This document shows positions 24,743-37,708 of a stretch of DNA of 64,000 bases, one piece after another. Source of the stretch: Heterorhizobium halophytocola (GTDB lineage: Bacteria > Pseudomonadota > Alphaproteobacteria > Rhizobiales > Rhizobiaceae); the NCBI RefSeq assembly GCF_017873095.1, contig NZ_JAGGJU010000003.1, positions 1 to 64,000 on the forward strand, read 5' to 3'. How positions within the stretch are numbered: the stretch's first letter is position 1; every line of letters starts with the position of its first letter. Below the pieces are notes generated by a model, which worked only from the letters and a program-made list of their open reading frames with translations, had not been told where the DNA came from and did no database searches. Both the position numbers and the translations under genes were made by a program.

Positions 24743-25168
24743 ATGCGCGAGAAACCCGTTTCGGCGGAATTGCAAAGCTGCATCTGGATCCGGCTCAACT
24801 GTCTTCGCAGGCCGATCAGGAATGCTTTTGGCGGAACCGGGCAGAGCCGACGGCGAGAGCCTGATTTGGTTCCGTCGATCGCGACAGAGATCGCGCAAGG
24901 CGTGCAGCGCCAATTCGATGTGACACTCGGGCGGGAGGCGGCGAGTGAAGCCGATGTCATCGCCGAGACGAAGGCGGCGCTCTTGTTCATAAGTGATGAG
25001 ATGGCCAAGCAGTGGGCGGGGCGCGAGCCGAAGGTGGCCGATAAAGCCGGCCATGACATTGCAGCCTTGCTGCAGCTGGCGCTGATGGATCGGTTCACCT
25101 TCGTCGCCAAGCCGCTGGCGCCAGTCAAGCCGGGGGCTCAGATGTGGTGCGGACTGGCGGAAGATTGA
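24743..25168 (+). CDS. Hypothetical phage-region protein
   Basis: Up to 141 residues are open, but the first 40 look non-protein-like (Arg/Ser/Gly-rich). The real start may be a downstream TTG at 24866, giving about 100 residues. The C-terminal part, with ALLFISDEMAKQWAGREPK and AALLQLALMDRFTF, is a credible helical domain. No family is recognised. Confidence 0.45.
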   Translation: MREKPVSAELQSCIWIRLNCLRRPIRNAFGGTGQSRRREPDLVPSIATEIAQGVQRQFDVTLGREAASEADVIAETKAALLFISDEMAKQWAGREPKVADKAGHDIAALLQLALMDRFTFVAKPLAPVKPGAQMWCGLAED

Positions 25169-25174
25169 CGGTGG

Positions 25175-25339
25175 CTAGCGGATATCCCTGTCGGGCCGAT
25201 GTTCGAGGCAGAACCAGTCCGTGCGGCTCTTCCGGTCATAGCCGAACGATCCCCACTTCCTGCAGCGGTCGTGCTGGCAATAGTGCTCTTCGTGGACCTG
25301 GTCGGATGTCTTCGTCTCGTCGGGCATGGTGCGTTCCAT
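25175..25339 (-). CDS. Small Cys/His protein, zinc-finger-like
   Basis: This 54-residue gene is below usual length cut-offs. It encodes a CQHDRC pair, a KWGSFGYDRKSRTDWF core, and a FCLEH end, together able to bind one zinc. Proteins with this C-x4-C...WFC-x2-H layout recur in rhizobial prophages as far as I recall. A second in-frame ATG at 25327 would give 50 residues. It lies convergent with the preceding + strand frame. Confidence 0.6.
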   Translation of the reverse strand: MERTMPDETKTSDQVHEEHYCQHDRCRKWGSFGYDRKSRTDWFCLEHRPDRDIR

Positions 25340-25429
25340 TCGTCTTTTGCCGCTCGTCTCAATAGCTTGGCGGCAGTGAACGAAAATAGAACAAACGGGT
25401 GCATCAAAGCAAGCATCTGCTGGTGGAAA

Positions 25430-25485
25430 CCGTTTACACGAGTTTGAGATTGTTCAATGAGAGGCAGGGCTGCCACTGTAAACGG
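25430..25485. repeat. Inverted repeat CCGTTTACA / TGTAAACGG
   Basis: Two 9-base arms at 25430-25438 and 25477-25485 are perfect reverse complements with 38 bases between them. They lie in the gene-free stretch between the small Cys/His gene and the membrane protein gene. A regulatory site or remnant mobile-element end are both possible. Confidence 0.35.
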
Positions 25486-25551
25486 ATGGCAAGAGACAGC
25501 CTGCAAATCCTGAGGTCGGCCTTGGCCTTCTAAGCCGATGCTCTTAGTGCG

Positions 25552-26289
25552 CTACGGAGGCCCACCGTTGAAGACGATTATGACGCCACTAGCCGCGGCG
25601 CCCACTGCGAATATGAAAATCGAACTGTAGATCAACCCGTTGGCAACCTTCACCCGTGGTTCCAGATGCCGCCTGAGGTATCTTGAGATCGCATATAGCT
25701 TCGCATGACGGATGTGACCGACGAAAACCCCTCTGATCCTGGACGTCACCTCATTCATTGTGATTGCCCCAAGGAGGTGACCTGACCCGTTGATCAATAT
25801 GCTTAATATCGAAAAAAGCAGCATCACTTTTGCTGCAAGCACGGCTGACTGCGTCGGCGCCGCAATCTGTCCTGATAAAAGTGTCAGCGACGCTAATATG
25901 GCTGCTCCGTTAAGAAGTATCATGCTTCGTAACGCTTCCAAGGAAAGTTGTATCATCGCGCCAGTGCGTTGTTCGTACCATTCCCTCCACATCGTCACGA
26001 GGCCCTCATTAAGAGCTCTGCGATTTCTCACGAAATCCATTTGACGGTCGTGGAAAAGCTTTGCTTCAATCCAATCCTCATCCCAGTCGAATTCGGCGCT
26101 TTCGACTTTCCTTTTTTCCAGCTGTAGCCTTTCGCTCTCGACATAATTTTCGAGGCCCAGAATGCCGGTCTCTTCGTGCCAACCAGACTGCCAGTTTTTG
26201 ATGATGCGTGCCCATTCAGCCTTGACGGTTGCAACTGTGCTCAATTCCTCTGGCGGGGCAATTTTCTTCTTGGGAGGCTGCTCGTTCAT
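25552..26289 (-). CDS. Three-TM membrane protein of unknown function
   Basis: The start at 26289 (MNEQPPKKK) has GGAG at good spacing; a longer frame to 26322 is less likely. The 245-residue protein has a charged, helical cytoplasmic N-terminus (to about 125) rich in Trp, Glu and Lys. A membrane hairpin follows (LLNGAAILASLTLL and VMLLFSILSILI), with a third segment at the C-terminus. This topology, with the L-N-G-A-A hairpin, recurs in uncharacterised proteins of phages and defence islands. Function is unknown; effector or superinfection-exclusion roles are only possibilities. Confidence 0.7.
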   Translation of the reverse strand: MNEQPPKKKIAPPEELSTVATVKAEWARIIKNWQSGWHEETGILGLENYVESERLQLEKRKVESAEFDWDEDWIEAKLFHDRQMDFVRNRRALNEGLVTMWREWYEQRTGAMIQLSLEALRSMILLNGAAILASLTLLSGQIAAPTQSAVLAAKVMLLFSILSILINGSGHLLGAITMNEVTSRIRGVFVGHIRHAKLYAISRYLRRHLEPRVKVANGLIYSSIFIFAVGAAASGVIIVFNGGPP

Positions 26290-26769
26290 CCGCTTACTCC
26301 AATCCGGGCGTCGGCAATGCAAATGAGAGCATTGGGGCTTCGCTGCTACCGTCGACTAAATATTCATCATGCGGCCGAGCAAGATAACTCGTCAACGCTG
26401 GTATTCAGCGTGGCACTTGCAGGCACAGGGTGAGGGGAGTGATCCTAAATGGGTTTTGTTTTCAATAGGGCTCATCACCCTCACTTTATAAGTTAAGTGC
26501 CTGAAATTGCCGCGATCTAGGACAATTGGCGGGGGCACCATCTTCTTTTCCGGTATCGGATCTCTCTGAATTTGTAGGTGCTTGTCGGTCGCGGTGCGGC
26601 GGGGCAGATGTCTGCCGAACGCGGCTTCGGTCTCGTGCGCGCCTGGCACGCCTGGAGAATCGGCTCGCGCTCTTCGCGGCGGCGGAAGCGCTTCGGGGGA
26701 GCCGACACAGGGTTAGCCGGCGCACCACTCCTGCGCCATCCTGTTCGCCCCCCGCGCCTTCAGCGCCCG
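26290..26769. other. Gene-free stretch at prophage right boundary zone
   Basis: No frame with protein-like composition was found on either strand. GC content changes from AT-rich cargo to GC-rich chromosome within it, so the right prophage attachment site may be here, but no att core, tRNA or direct repeat with the left edge is visible in this window. Confidence 0.35.
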
Positions 26770-27948
<1,179 letters not shown>

Positions 27949-28442
27949 TGCATAGAACTCCGCGTTTGATTACGGCGAAGCTACACAATGAAGCTCTTAA
28001 TTTAGCGTTGAAAACCCCTGATAATTTATTGTAATTTATAGCGATTTTCGTCCGGAAAGTCGTCTTCGACATAGGAACCGGGGCACTACGGCGATTGCGT
28101 CGCTGCCGGTATCAGCCCGAGACGCAGGTCCTCTCGTCGGCCATCAGCGTGGCGCAGGACCGCGTCGCCGGCGCACCCTTGGCAGGGGTTGGACGTGCCC
28201 GAATGGCTCGCACCCCCCGCAGTTCCGGGGGAGAAGCGCAGCGACCCGCTCCACGAGCAAGCCTTGGCACGGGCTGTGCGGCCGGCTTTGGGGGATGATC
28301 CCCTCTGTTTCGCTAAATGATAAGCCTACTAACAGCTTCTGATTGCACATGGTCTGAAAATACAGCGAATAAAATATATTCATCATCTCTAAACTATTAA
28401 GTTTTATGGATAATGAAAGCTTAAGTTCGCTCAGGTGCACCC
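27949..28442. promoter_or_regulatory. Divergent intergenic region, FecR gene / outer-membrane lipoprotein gene
   Basis: No gene is seen in these roughly 490 bases. Both ends are AT-rich, unlike the GC-rich middle, as expected of two divergent promoters. The GC-rich middle holds short hairpins such as GGGGATGATCCCC near 28293. No exact sigma-70 boxes could be fixed by eye. Confidence 0.45.
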
Positions 28443-29864
28443 ATGTCGTTTCCGACCCTTCCTTCCGTCCTGCAATCCGCTCTGGCGCTCTCGCTGCTGG
28501 CGGGATGCACCACGACGAAGGCGCCGGAAGCACGGATCGCTCTGCCGGAGAAGTTCACCACGGGATCGGTACGACCGATGACAGAGGGCGTCAATGCGCT
28601 GGCCTGGTGGCAGGGGTTCGGCGACGACACGCTGAGCGCGCTCGTGCGCCTGGGTCTGGAGGAAAACCTGTCGCTGCGGCAGGCGGGCGAGCGACTTGAT
28701 ATCGCTCGCATCCGGGCCGTCGCATCGGGTGCCGCCTGGATGCCGGGTCTGACGGCGAGCGCGCAGGCGGGGCGTTACGGCAGCGGCCGGACGGACGATG
28801 TCGCGGTCGGCAACAATGCCGGTGCCGGGCTGCAATTCTCCTGGCTGATCGACCTCTTCGGCCGCCGCAAAATGACCCGGCAGGCCGCATTTGCCGAACA
28901 GCAGGCGGCGGTTGCCGATGTCGAGGCAGTGCGGCTTGCCTATGTCACCGACATCGTCTCGACCTATATCGATCTGCAATATTACCGCAGGGCGATCGCG
29001 ATCAGCGGCGAGAACCTGGCATCCTATCGCAACACGCTTGCTCTGACGCAGACGATGCGCGATTCCGGCGTGGCCAGCAATCTCGACATCGCCCAGGCGC
29101 AAGCGCTGGTCGATGCCGCGGCGGCAGAGATGCCGGCCCTTCAGATCCAGTTGCACCGAAGCGCGAACCATCTGGCGACCCTGCTTGGCAGGACCGCCAC
29201 CGATTTCCTCAAGACCGTTCCGGGCAAGGGCGGGCAGCCGCGGCTGACGCGCCCGCTGGATGTCGGCATTCCGGCAGACCTGCTGCGCAACCGTCCCGAC
29301 ATCCGGCGCGAGGAACGGTTGCTGGCGGCCTCCGCCGCCCGGATCGGAATTGCCGAAAGCCAGCTTTATCCCTCCCTGTCTCTGACCGGCAATATCGACG
29401 TGACCCGGATACTGGCCTCCGGCCTGACATCGACGGGCGTCGCCTGGAGTTTCGGGCCGGCGCTTATCGCCCCGATCCTCGATGGCGGACGCCTGAGGGC
29501 CGAAGTCGATGTCGCCGCCGCCCGCAGCCGCATCCAGTATCTGCGTTGGCGGGAAAACGTCTTGCGCGCCGTCGAGGAGGTCGAAAATGCGCTGGTGGCC
29601 GTCCATCGCGGCAATGCCGAGACCGCGGCGCTCAACCGCAAGGTCTCGTCGTCCAGGCGCGCTCTGAAACTGGCGCGTGACAGCTATGCCGGCGGCGCCA
29701 GCGTCGTCCTCGACGTGCTCGAGGCAAATCGTTCGCTGGGTTCGGCAAGGCTCGATCTCGCGCAAAGCCAGCGCGGCACGGCCATCGCCTATGTCAGCCT
29801 CTATGTGGCGGTCGGCGGCGGCGCCGCGGTCCTGCCGGTGCAAGGCCCGTCGCGCGATATCTGA
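28443..29864 (+). CDS. NodT/TolC-type outer-membrane efflux lipoprotein
   Basis: The 473-residue protein carries a lipoprotein signal (LLAGC, Cys22). It has the repeated OEP architecture of NodT/OprM proteins: the WWQGFGDDTL motif near 55, long helical hairpins, and two beta-barrel strands per repeat, e.g. LQFSWLIDLFGRR and YPSLSLTGNIDV. Trimeric channels of this type form the outer-membrane exit of tripartite pumps and type I secretion systems. It lies next to a full HlyD/ABC operon on the other strand, so it is the likely outer-membrane partner. Convergent with the hybrid kinase gene. Confidence 0.9.
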   Translation: MSFPTLPSVLQSALALSLLAGCTTTKAPEARIALPEKFTTGSVRPMTEGVNALAWWQGFGDDTLSALVRLGLEENLSLRQAGERLDIARIRAVASGAAWMPGLTASAQAGRYGSGRTDDVAVGNNAGAGLQFSWLIDLFGRRKMTRQAAFAEQQAAVADVEAVRLAYVTDIVSTYIDLQYYRRAIAISGENLASYRNTLALTQTMRDSGVASNLDIAQAQALVDAAAAEMPALQIQLHRSANHLATLLGRTATDFLKTVPGKGGQPRLTRPLDVGIPADLLRNRPDIRREERLLAASAARIGIAESQLYPSLSLTGNIDVTRILASGLTSTGVAWSFGPALIAPILDGGRLRAEVDVAAARSRIQYLRWRENVLRAVEEVENALVAVHRGNAETAALNRKVSSSRRALKLARDSYAGGASVVLDVLEANRSLGSARLDLAQSQRGTAIAYVSLYVAVGGGAAVLPVQGPSRDI

Positions 29865-29996
29865 GCGCTCGACGGGCATTCCCGCGCGCTGCTCTCAGGT
29901 TCCGCATCTTCGGCTTGGCGGATATGCTGGCCCCCAGGCAGCGGGACGCCGTTGTCGCCCATCACAACTGTTTGTCCGGCCGGCCGCCGGACCGGA

Positions 29997-33158
<3,162 letters not shown>

Positions 33159-33165
33159 AGCGTCA

Positions 33166-34116
33166 TCACCACTTCGTCTTCTTGTCGAGCTGCAGGATCG
33201 CCGTGACTTCGTTGCCGGTCTGGTTGTAGGCGATCCTGTCGAAGATCAGCGTGTTGGCCCGCGAAATGCCACGCCCGCACAGGGCCGAGGCGCGTGACGG
33301 GTCGGCGCCCAGATAGGGCCGCCACTTGAACCCGGGCCCCGGGTCCTTGACCGTCAGGATCAGCGCATTGGCCTGCCGGATCATCGTCGCCTCGACCTGG
33401 CCCTGCTGGTAGGCGGGGTCGCGGCTGCGGGTCATCAGCGCCTGCTGCCACTGGCCGGTCGCCAGAAACTTGGCCTTGGCCTCCAGCCCGAAGCGCAGCA
33501 GGCCGTGTTCGACGGCGTTCTGCACCAGTTCGAAGATTCCCTGGACGATCTTTTCCGGCTGATGGTGCAAGCTTGCCAGGAGGCCGCAGACCGGCTCGGT
33601 CTCCTCCGGCCGCGACAGGGTCATGCGCAGGATCTGGACGTTCTGGAAGGCCGCCTGGTTGGTGCCGAGCTTGTCGGCGAGGTCGCGCCGCCGCCCGACC
33701 TCCCTCATCGCCGATTCCAGCACCGTGGTGACCAGATGCTGATCCGCCGGCTTGGCCAGATAGTAGAAGGCGCCGGCCTCGATTCCGGCGCTGATATCGT
33801 CGGCCGCCGATGCCCCGGTCAACAGAACCACGGGAATCGCCGCGGTCTGCGCATCGCGCTTCAGCCTGCGCGTCAGGGCCAGGCCGTCCATAACCGGCAT
33901 CATCCGGTCGGTGACGACGAGATCCGCCCGGCCGGGATCTTCGCGCAGCAATGTGTAGGCCTCGGCTCCGTTGACCGCGGTTTCCACTTCGTAGTGCAAT
34001 GCCTCGAGCATGGATTTCAGCATGGCCAGGCCGACGCGGTCGTCGTCCACCAGCAGGATGCGGCCTGCCGCCCGGGCCTTGGGTGTTTCGGTCGCGACCG
34101 GTGCCAGTAATCGCAT
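33166..34116 (-). CDS. Response regulator with REC and RsbW-like HATPase domain
   Basis: The 316-residue protein has an N-terminal receiver (LLVDDD; D70 in VTDRMMPVMDG; K122) and a C-terminal anti-sigma-type ATPase domain. That domain has ELVQNAVEHG (N-box, N200), DPGPGF (G1-like, about 258-263) and GRGISRAN (G2-like). It lacks a DNA-binding domain. Such REC-HATPase_c_2 proteins often control partner-switch modules by protein binding. Its start overlaps the HlyD stop by one base, so its level is tied to secretion-system expression. The likely phosphodonor is the neighbouring kinase. Confidence 0.87.
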   Translation of the reverse strand: MRLLAPVATETPKARAAGRILLVDDDRVGLAMLKSMLEALHYEVETAVNGAEAYTLLREDPGRADLVVTDRMMPVMDGLALTRRLKRDAQTAAIPVVLLTGASAADDISAGIEAGAFYYLAKPADQHLVTTVLESAMREVGRRRDLADKLGTNQAAFQNVQILRMTLSRPEETEPVCGLLASLHHQPEKIVQGIFELVQNAVEHGLLRFGLEAKAKFLATGQWQQALMTRSRDPAYQQGQVEATMIRQANALILTVKDPGPGFKWRPYLGADPSRASALCGRGISRANTLIFDRIAYNQTGNEVTAILQLDKKTKW

Positions 34117-35474
34117 TATCTCTCTCCGAATGCTGAGCTGAAGGTGCGCTGGAGCGGGGTCAGAAGATATTGCAGGACCGTTTTCTGGCCGGTGATGATG
34201 TCGGCCGTCAGGTCCATGCCCGGCAGGATCGGGGCATCCCGGGCTTTCGACAAATGGGTTTCGTCCAGCGCCAGCTTCACCGTGTAGTAGGAACCCTGGC
34301 CCTGCTGCTGGAAGGAGGAGGGCGATATTCCGGCGATGCGGGCCGACAACCAGCCATAGCGCGTGAAGTCGTAGGCCGTCAGCTTGACATGCGCCTCCTG
34401 GCCGACCTTCAGGTAGCCGATCTGGCTTGCCCGCACCCGGGTTTCGGCGAGGAGCGGCTTGTCGAGCGGCACGATGGTCGCCAGCGCCTGTCCGCCTTCC
34501 ACGACTTCGCCGCTGCCGCGCACTTCGACGGACTTGACGATGCCGCGGATCGGCGCGGTGACGATCAGGCGCTCCTTGCGGCCGTCCTTCTTGCGGATCG
34601 TGCCGTCGAGCGCGGTATAGGCGTTTTCGAGTTCGAGGATGCGCTGCCGGACCTTGGCGCGGAAATTGGCCTGGAAACTGGCTTTCTGCTGCTCGACTTC
34701 GGCCAGTCTCTCGATCGCCGCGCCCTGCCGGTTCGTCAGCGTCGCCACGTCGGCCTCCGCCCGGGCACGAAGCCGCCGCCGCTCCGAGACCTGCACATCG
34801 GTCGCCACGCCCTTTTTCTGCAGATCGCTGTAGCGCTTCTCCTCGTTGAGGGCATGCTCCACCTCGTCCTGGGCCTGCGCCAGCTGTGCCCGCAGCGCCT
34901 CCAGTGCGAAGCCGGCCTGGGAGATCTGGCTGTCGAATTCGCGCCGCTGCGACAGCAGGGTGGCGTGCGACGCCTCATAGGCATTGCGGTTGTCGCCGAG
35001 CGCGGCGACATAAAGGGCAGGCACGAAGCTGAAGTCGGGCGCGCGATCTTCCACCAGCGCCCGCTGGGTCTCCAGCTGCGCCAGGAGGTCCGTCTTCTGG
35101 TGGTCCAGGGTCTCGCTGTCCTCCAGCGTCGAGGCATCGCGCAGTTCGAACAGTGGCGTACCGGTGTCGACGATGTCCCCGGCGCGCACCAGCACGGAGC
35201 GGACGATGCCACCCTCCAGATGCTGGACGGTCTGTTCGAAACCGAGCGGCACCAGCGATCCTGCGGCCACCGCGACTTCGTTCACCCGGGCAAAGGTGGC
35301 CCAGACCACGGCCGAAAGCACCGCCATCGATGCGCCGAGCCCCACCGCCTTGGCGAACCGTCCCGGCATGCGCTCGTTGACCAGGGTCGGCATGCCCAGT
35401 GTCTGCGTCAGAGTGGTGGTGCCGGGCAGGATATCCGCCCAGAAGCGCTGAAGGTGCTTGACGCGTTTCTTCAC
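34116..35474 (-). CDS. HlyD-family membrane fusion protein (T1SS adaptor)
   Basis: The 452-residue protein has a short cytoplasmic N-terminus, one membrane segment (about 40-62), a lipoyl half-motif (GGIVRSVLVRAGDIV), and a long coiled-coil hairpin (about 115-300). The closing beta-barrel region follows (TAPIRGIVKSVEVRGSGEVV, then PGMDLTADIITGQK-type strands). This is the T1SS type, anchored in the inner membrane and bridging ABC transporter and outer-membrane channel. It overlaps its neighbours by four bases upstream and one base downstream. Confidence 0.93.
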   Translation of the reverse strand: MKKRVKHLQRFWADILPGTTTLTQTLGMPTLVNERMPGRFAKAVGLGASMAVLSAVVWATFARVNEVAVAAGSLVPLGFEQTVQHLEGGIVRSVLVRAGDIVDTGTPLFELRDASTLEDSETLDHQKTDLLAQLETQRALVEDRAPDFSFVPALYVAALGDNRNAYEASHATLLSQRREFDSQISQAGFALEALRAQLAQAQDEVEHALNEEKRYSDLQKKGVATDVQVSERRRLRARAEADVATLTNRQGAAIERLAEVEQQKASFQANFRAKVRQRILELENAYTALDGTIRKKDGRKERLIVTAPIRGIVKSVEVRGSGEVVEGGQALATIVPLDKPLLAETRVRASQIGYLKVGQEAHVKLTAYDFTRYGWLSARIAGISPSSFQQQGQGSYYTVKLALDETHLSKARDAPILPGMDLTADIITGQKTVLQYLLTPLQRTFSSAFGER

Positions 35475-37708
35475 AGGGCTCTCTCCATCAGCAGGCTCGG
35501 CTGGGTGACGATCGGCACCTTGCCGTAGCGCAGGGCGATCACACGATTGGCCTCGCGCAGGAAATCGGACCGGTGGGACACGAAGAGGATGGTCCGCTTG
35601 CCGCGGAATTTGCGGAACAGGCCCTGGATGAATTCGCCGACCTCGCCATCGAGCAACGAGTTGGGGATCTCGTCGATCAGGATCAGCTTGCTGTTGATCA
35701 TCAGGGCGCGGGCAAAAGCGAACCGGTAGCGGAAGCTGGTCGAAAGCCGCTCCTCGTCCGAACCGGTGATCTGGTAGTCGAGGCCGTTTGGCAGGGCCCG
35801 GACCTGTTCGGTCAGGCCGACGGTCTCGATCACGCCGGCGATCTGCGCCGCACTCGCCAGCGGATTGGCATAGGCTAGGTTCTGGCGCAGGGTGCCGGGA
35901 AAGATGCGCGGCCGCTGGGGGACGTAGGAGACGCGACGGCGCAGCTCGTGCAGCGGCAGCTGGCGCAGGTCCACGCCATCGATGCGCACGGTGCCGAGCG
36001 CGATGTCGACCATGCCGAGCAGCATCTTGAAGACGGTGGTCTTGCCGGTGCCGTTGGCGCCGTAGATGCCGATGATCTCGCCCGGTTCCACCTCCAGGTC
36101 GAGGCCGACAAAGACCGGCCGGGTGTCGGCCGCCTTGAAGCCGACATTGACGAGGCTGAGCCGCCCGGTCAGCGGCTCGATATTGTTCCTGTCCCGGCCT
36201 TTCCGGCTTTCCAGCGGCAGATCCATCAGCTGGTTGATCTGCCGGAGGCTGCGGCGGACCTGCTCGAAACGCTGCACGGACAGGCAGAGCGTGTGGAACG
36301 GCATGAAGATCCGCAGGCCGAGAATGGTCAGCGCCAGCAAGGTCGCACCGCTGATCTCGCCGGCCCAGACGAGCGACGCGCCCTCGGCCATCAGGCCGAT
36401 CACAGCGACTGTATAGATGATCGACGAGACCGTTTCGGTGATCAGGCCGGTAAACCGCAGTCGCATCTGCGCATTCTGTTCCCGGTCGCAGGCCCGCGAG
36501 AGCCGCTCCGACCAGACGTCCTGCATGCCGGCATTGCGGATCAGCTCCAGCTTGTCGAGGGTTTCGATGGCGAGCCGCTGCATCTCCGTGGCCTCGTCGG
36601 CGACGATGCTCGTCAGCGTGCTGGTCTTGTACCAGGAAATGGCAAAGACGATGAGGAAGAGCGAGATGCTGCCGGCGACGATCAACAGTTCGGAGAGCGA
36701 CAGCAGGGCGACTGCGACCAGCGAAAGCATCGACACCGGGATATCGAGCAGCGACGCGAAGGTTGGGCCGCTGACGAAATCGCGAATGCTTTCGAAGGAG
36801 CGCAACCGTGCGGCCTGGTTGGTCGGGGCCGCGCGTTCCGAGAGGAAAGGCGAGATCTTCAGGATGCGCGCGAAGGACGAGGTGTTGACCAGATATTCGA
36901 GCCGGCTTGCGACCCAGGCAACGATATTGGAGCGCTGGATGATGAACAGCGTTTCGAACAGCACGATCAGCACCAGCCCGACCACGAGATAGGGCAGGGA
37001 GGAGAAGGAGGAGAGCCGGATCACCTGGCCGAAAAACAGCGAAATCGCCACCGGCAGCATGATGCCGGTGAGGGCCAGCATGACGCTGGCCAGTGTCGTG
37101 GTCCAGCCGAGATGCGGGAAATGCGACAGCATCGCCCGGGCCCAGCTATAGCCCGTGTGTCCGCGGGAGACGTCGGAAAACGGGTTGAGAGCACTGTCAT
37201 ATCCGAATTTCCAGACATTCAGGCCGTTCATGCTGCGGTCGGAAAGGTCGAACGGGCGGATGGATGACTTGCCGTCATAGATCAGTCCGCCATCGCCCGA
37301 CGGCGACGCAATCAGCAGGAACATCTGGTCGTCGTTCCAGAACAGCGCCGGTTTCTTCAGGACGCTCCAGCGCGCCACGTCGAAGGACTTCTGCGAGGCG
37401 TAGAAACCCAGATTGGCCATCGCCGCGATGATGCCTTCCGGCCGCGCCCTGAAACCCTTGTGCGGAACGGCACCGAGAAGGGTCTTGATCGGCAGTTCGT
37501 CGTCGCAGGACAGCACCAGCGCGCAGAACATCCGGCTGTGCAGCGCCTCGTTGCCGGCGGCGACGAACAGGGTGGCGATCCGCTCGACGGCCGAAATCCG
37601 CTGTTCGAACGCCTGCTGGCGCAGCCGTGCCGTCGGCGTCTTCGCCGTGCCGGTGGCGTCCTGCAGGGCCTGGTGCAGATCGGTCTGCATGCGGATCACG
37701 GTGTTCAT
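35471..37708 (-). CDS. Type I secretion ABC transporter, catalytic half
   Basis: The 745-residue protein has an N-terminal domain (1-190) that resembles the C39-like domain of T1SS exporters but without an evident catalytic Cys. Six predicted TM segments follow (about 205-475), then an ATPase domain with an intact Walker A (YGANGTGKTT, about 549-558). The Walker B and catalytic Glu are intact (LIDE, E680), and so is the switch His (H712 in SHRSD). The signature motif is non-standard (LSTSF instead of LSGGQ). It is translated from a start overlapping the stop of the degenerate half-transporter. I infer that the two form a heterodimer. Confidence 0.9.
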   Translation of the reverse strand: MNTVIRMQTDLHQALQDATGTAKTPTARLRQQAFEQRISAVERIATLFVAAGNEALHSRMFCALVLSCDDELPIKTLLGAVPHKGFRARPEGIIAAMANLGFYASQKSFDVARWSVLKKPALFWNDDQMFLLIASPSGDGGLIYDGKSSIRPFDLSDRSMNGLNVWKFGYDSALNPFSDVSRGHTGYSWARAMLSHFPHLGWTTTLASVMLALTGIMLPVAISLFFGQVIRLSSFSSLPYLVVGLVLIVLFETLFIIQRSNIVAWVASRLEYLVNTSSFARILKISPFLSERAAPTNQAARLRSFESIRDFVSGPTFASLLDIPVSMLSLVAVALLSLSELLIVAGSISLFLIVFAISWYKTSTLTSIVADEATEMQRLAIETLDKLELIRNAGMQDVWSERLSRACDREQNAQMRLRFTGLITETVSSIIYTVAVIGLMAEGASLVWAGEISGATLLALTILGLRIFMPFHTLCLSVQRFEQVRRSLRQINQLMDLPLESRKGRDRNNIEPLTGRLSLVNVGFKAADTRPVFVGLDLEVEPGEIIGIYGANGTGKTTVFKMLLGMVDIALGTVRIDGVDLRQLPLHELRRRVSYVPQRPRIFPGTLRQNLAYANPLASAAQIAGVIETVGLTEQVRALPNGLDYQITGSDEERLSTSFRYRFAFARALMINSKLILIDEIPNSLLDGEVGEFIQGLFRKFRGKRTILFVSHRSDFLREANRVIALRYGKVPIVTQPSLLMERAL

